NCBI RefSeq assembly: GCF_001435585.1
Contig: NZ_AZEC01000001.1
Span: forward strand, 310,001-374,000
Origin: Schleiferilactobacillus perolens DSM 12744
GTDB lineage: Bacteria; Bacillota; Bacilli; Lactobacillales; Lactobacillaceae
Length of the DNA: 64,000 nucleotides
Direction: 5' to 3'
Shown: positions 62,701 through 64,000 of the stretch, piece by piece
Numbering within the stretch: position 1 is the stretch's first letter
How the letters are laid out: each line of letters starts with the position of its first letter
The notes under the pieces: model-generated
What the model saw: the letters and a program-made list of their open reading frames with translations, nothing else
Told to the model about the DNA's origin: nothing
Databases searched by the model: none
Made by a program: the position numbers and the translations under genes

Positions 62701-64000
62701 CTTAGCGGGCAACAGCCTCACGACCTTGCCGGATATGAGTCAGTTGCAAAAACTGAGCGGGTTGAATTTAAACAACAATCGGCTCACGGATATTTCCCAG
62801 GCACACTTGGGTCAACTGACCAGTTTACACGAATTAGGCCTGGGTTCAGTAGAAGAACAGCAGGAAATCAACGTGGCGGGGCAAGTGCGAAAAGACGAGG
62901 ATGAGGGCATTTACGATTTGGTACCCTTGGCGGACAGCAACGTTCATTTAGACTACGATCCTGCCAATCATGCAGATCAAGCCACGTTGACTAATGCAGC
63001 CGGAGAAAAAGTGTATGCCCTGCCGGAAGTGTTCACCCAAGCGGACCGATCCCACTATAATCATTTAACGACTTTACCAGCTGAAATAGGTCAATTGACA
63101 CAACTGGAGACACTCAATCTGAAAGGTAACGATCTGATCGACTTGCCGGATCAGTTAGCTGACTTAACCAACTTGAAGAGCCTGAATTTGGGTAATAACC
63201 AGTTAACAACCGTACCCGTTGCGGTGGCCAAACTCTTGGCCAGCAACCCCAATGTCCACGTGGATTTCAGCAACTATTTGGTCAACTATCCCTCCTACGG
63301 CACTTACCGGAATCAAAATGGCATTCCCGAGACAGCCATCTGGAATAAAGAATCAAGCAGTTTTGTCCTACCCGGCTGGGATCTGACTAAGGATCGGGCG
63401 GTTAACCAAGTGGTGAACTTCCCCACTCAAGTCGTGGACTATGGTCAGTCGACTCGGACAATGAATGCGGATGGTGCAATTCAATTGACTGATGGCACGA
63501 TTGCCAATGACTCGCAGCTCATCCCCTACGATACGATTTACCAAGGCCCGGGACATTTCTCCGGCACAGTGGATGATGATAAAGTGTACAGTTATCACTA
63601 TTTGGTGCATAAGGGTGCCCCTAATGGTCGTGATCTGCTGGGGCAAGAAGCAGGAATCTATGGCGCCACCAACAATATTGTGCATTTCAAAGAGAATGTC
63701 CACACGCCTTATCCCAATCGCGATCCCTCCGGTACAGACCATGATGAAGGGTATGCGCCGCGAGAAGAATTGGTAGATGGACGGTCTGTTTTGACGGTGC
63801 TTTTACCGCAGCACCACGCCGCAGATGGGGATAATGTGGGCAAAACGTATGAAATGCGTTTGGACATCGGCGGTCGCTACCCCATCGTCGCTGGCCAGCC
63901 CTTGTATAACAATCCGCCGAGTATTGACGGCAAAAACGGGGCCATTAATCCCGATAAGGCCGGTTATTCCATGGTGGCCGTGGTGCCAGTGACATTTGTC
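59762..64000 (+). CDS. Secreted leucine-rich-repeat surface protein, partial (runs off the window)
   Basis: The frame is open from ATG 59762 (AAAGGA upstream) through the last base, 1413 codons without a stop. The N-terminus RPRLYKAKKKWLVR fits the KxYKxGKxW-type signal peptide; a hydrophobic core and cleavage at about VSA/AED follow. Residues about 45-230 are a disordered Pro/Glu/Ala/Thr-rich stalk. Then come two homologous modules: module 1 from about 60457 (IPDDHFREQVVAAL) and module 2 from about 62248 (LPDEKFRTQIEEAL). Each has 5-7 leucine-rich repeats (LQSLTLTDNDFTSLP, LQALDLKGNDLTELP), a DFSNYL.NYPSFGTYRNQNGI linker and a beta-rich domain with PNGxD and GPGHF. The anchor must lie beyond the window. 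Likely adhesion or binding function. Confidence 0.88.
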   Translation, partial: MNKVEKSRPRLYKAKKKWLVRVASVVVVLGTGMTLSTQAVSAAEDEHIAPPESIIHAHTLKKEPELGIIEEVPNTPETVSEGDKPALSDSDNASTATAKSPVSASIATPEVESAPSAGKKDESKQPTQTSIEQAAPTAAKAEPQTVQPSKPTQTEQASPSEKAAPAATVQDEQPATPSEAETPQEDNHDQPAASEKDNAVSTAAVVDEMSTETADTAPIKEEPTEKSITATLNTLIPDDHFREQVVAALQKNGVVSTKQDQETIGTQDLSQLTQLQLGDWVTAKSEAGLAEPGVWTAKESVKVADLTGIGNLTGLQSLTLTDNDFTSLPVEINRLANLQTLKITRNTALTELPDLSELHNLQHLTITNNPQLTTLPPSINHLTQLQGELDLKGNSFTTLPDLSQLQQITSLNLNNNRLTDVADAHIEKLTNLQKLAVGSQEDSREINVQGNTFLAEDGDTTNTLFDVVPDQSSNVHLDYDPASQAAHFTRQDKDGQGQYALTNVFPQADRAHYNHLTEVPAAWGVLTHLQALDLKGNDLTELPGVMANMFGLKTLNLGNNQFTTVPLAVENLLQTNPDLHVDFSNYLANYPSFGTYRNQNGIPETEFYHAREQETLPGWQGDKDRALNQVIHYPTHTVDYNDSSFALTGGQVKLADGTKANDSQFLRLADAVYTGPGHFLGQSDADTERVTPYLHFPSQPNGHDITGQYAGLFDATNNTFSLLANDGKNLYPHQDPYGSGHDRYQAIYGQLLDGGYYMGLMLPEKQGEKTNVGQTYVLNLGVGGQHAVTPGGAVGKANLNFDKAGMMAPDRLGYSQVAVLPIQFIKTPKLADVLPDEKFRTQIEEALKQAKVIGENQSVSVADLKKIRVITLGGKKAVDKVGQVRQADPEKQIMDLAGISTLANLEELTITDNGFTTLPEELSQLKKLTNLKITRNPNLTALPDLTGLTQLTHLEITNNPQLTELPASINTLTNLTGTLNLAGNSLTTLPDMSQLQKLSGLNLNNNRLTDISQAHLGQLTSLHELGLGSVEEQQEINVAGQVRKDEDEGIYDLVPLADSNVHLDYDPANHADQATLTNAAGEKVYALPEVFTQADRSHYNHLTTLPAEIGQLTQLETLNLKGNDLIDLPDQLADLTNLKSLNLGNNQLTTVPVAVAKLLASNPNVHVDFSNYLVNYPSYGTYRNQNGIPETAIWNKESSSFVLPGWDLTKDRAVNQVVNFPTQVVDYGQSTRTMNADGAIQLTDGTIANDSQLIPYDTIYQGPGHFSGTVDDDKVYSYHYLVHKGAPNGRDLLGQEAGIYGATNNIVHFKENVHTPYPNRDPSGTDHDEGYAPREELVDGRSVLTVLLPQHHAADGDNVGKTYEMRLDIGGRYPIVAGQPLYNNPPSIDGKNGAINPDKAGYSMVAVVPVTFV

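Overview
The window looks like chromosome of a low-to-medium GC Gram-positive lactic acid bacterium of the Lactobacillaceae (the Schleiferilactobacillus/Lacticaseibacillus side is my inference from base composition, codon use and gene content). The signs are strong AGGAGG ribosome sites, many catabolite-response (cre) sites, PTS EIIC proteins of the lactose/cellobiose class, PRD regulators, a T-box leader, an LPxTG anchor, a WxL domain and a KxYKxGKxW-like signal peptide. No rRNA, tRNA, CRISPR array or intact insertion sequence was seen.

Layout. 1-4.3 kb is an AT-rich island: the end of a split adenine methyltransferase of a restriction-modification system, about 850 bp of decayed DNA, and a 623-residue protein ending in a HEPN-type R-x4-H motif. 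4.4-17.1 kb is carbohydrate uptake: an AraC regulator broken by a 7-bp tandem duplication, a cre-controlled operon (PTS EIIC, DUF3284, GH36 alpha-galactosidase, GH42 beta-galactosidase), then a PRD/EIIA regulator divergent from a complete cellobiose-type PTS (EIIB, EIIC, EIIA) with a GH1 phospho-beta-glucosidase. 17.2-23.1 kb holds unknown genes, a Fic protein, a DUF4091 (GH123-like) protein and a ROK protein lacking the usual catalytic Asp. 23.1-29.0 kb is a LacI regulon: a GH27 alpha-galactosidase with an inserted domain, divergent from an ABC sugar importer and its LacI repressor, with three copies of one 11-bp palindrome.

29.4-32.1 kb has aspartate ammonia-lyase and a SAM hydrolase under a methionine T-box. 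32.2-41.2 kb holds a DUF1828/DUF1829 protein and two divergent surface proteins, a lectin-WxL protein and a very large NAGPA/metallophosphatase protein whose LPxTG tail is cut off by a one-base frameshift. 41.2-47.5 kb is a LicT-BglP-BglA antitermination operon and an orphan EIIC. 47.8-51.5 kb has orphan antitoxin-like genes, unknown DNA-binding-type proteins and a candidate small RNA. 51.6-57.9 kb is a second ABC importer/LacI operon with a GH88 unsaturated glucuronyl hydrolase and pyrrolidone-carboxylate peptidase; a 262-nt multi-branched RNA-like structure ending in a U-tract lies inside it. 58.1-59.5 kb is another orphan EIIC. From 59.76 kb an open frame runs off the window: a secreted leucine-rich-repeat protein built of two about 590-residue modules.

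Working together: the region is a sugar-scavenging neighbourhood. The two ABC importers have no ATPase and three EIIC genes lack their own EIIA/EIIB, so both probably depend on shared components (MsmK-type ATPase; possibly the EIIA/EIIB at 13.7-15.6 kb). CcpA/cre control recurs in front of most operons. Least explained are the intra-operon RNA structure at 53.0-53.3 kb, the HEPN protein beside the methylase, the Met T-box/SAM hydrolase pair, the kinase-dead-looking ROK protein and the candidate small RNA at 49.4 kb.
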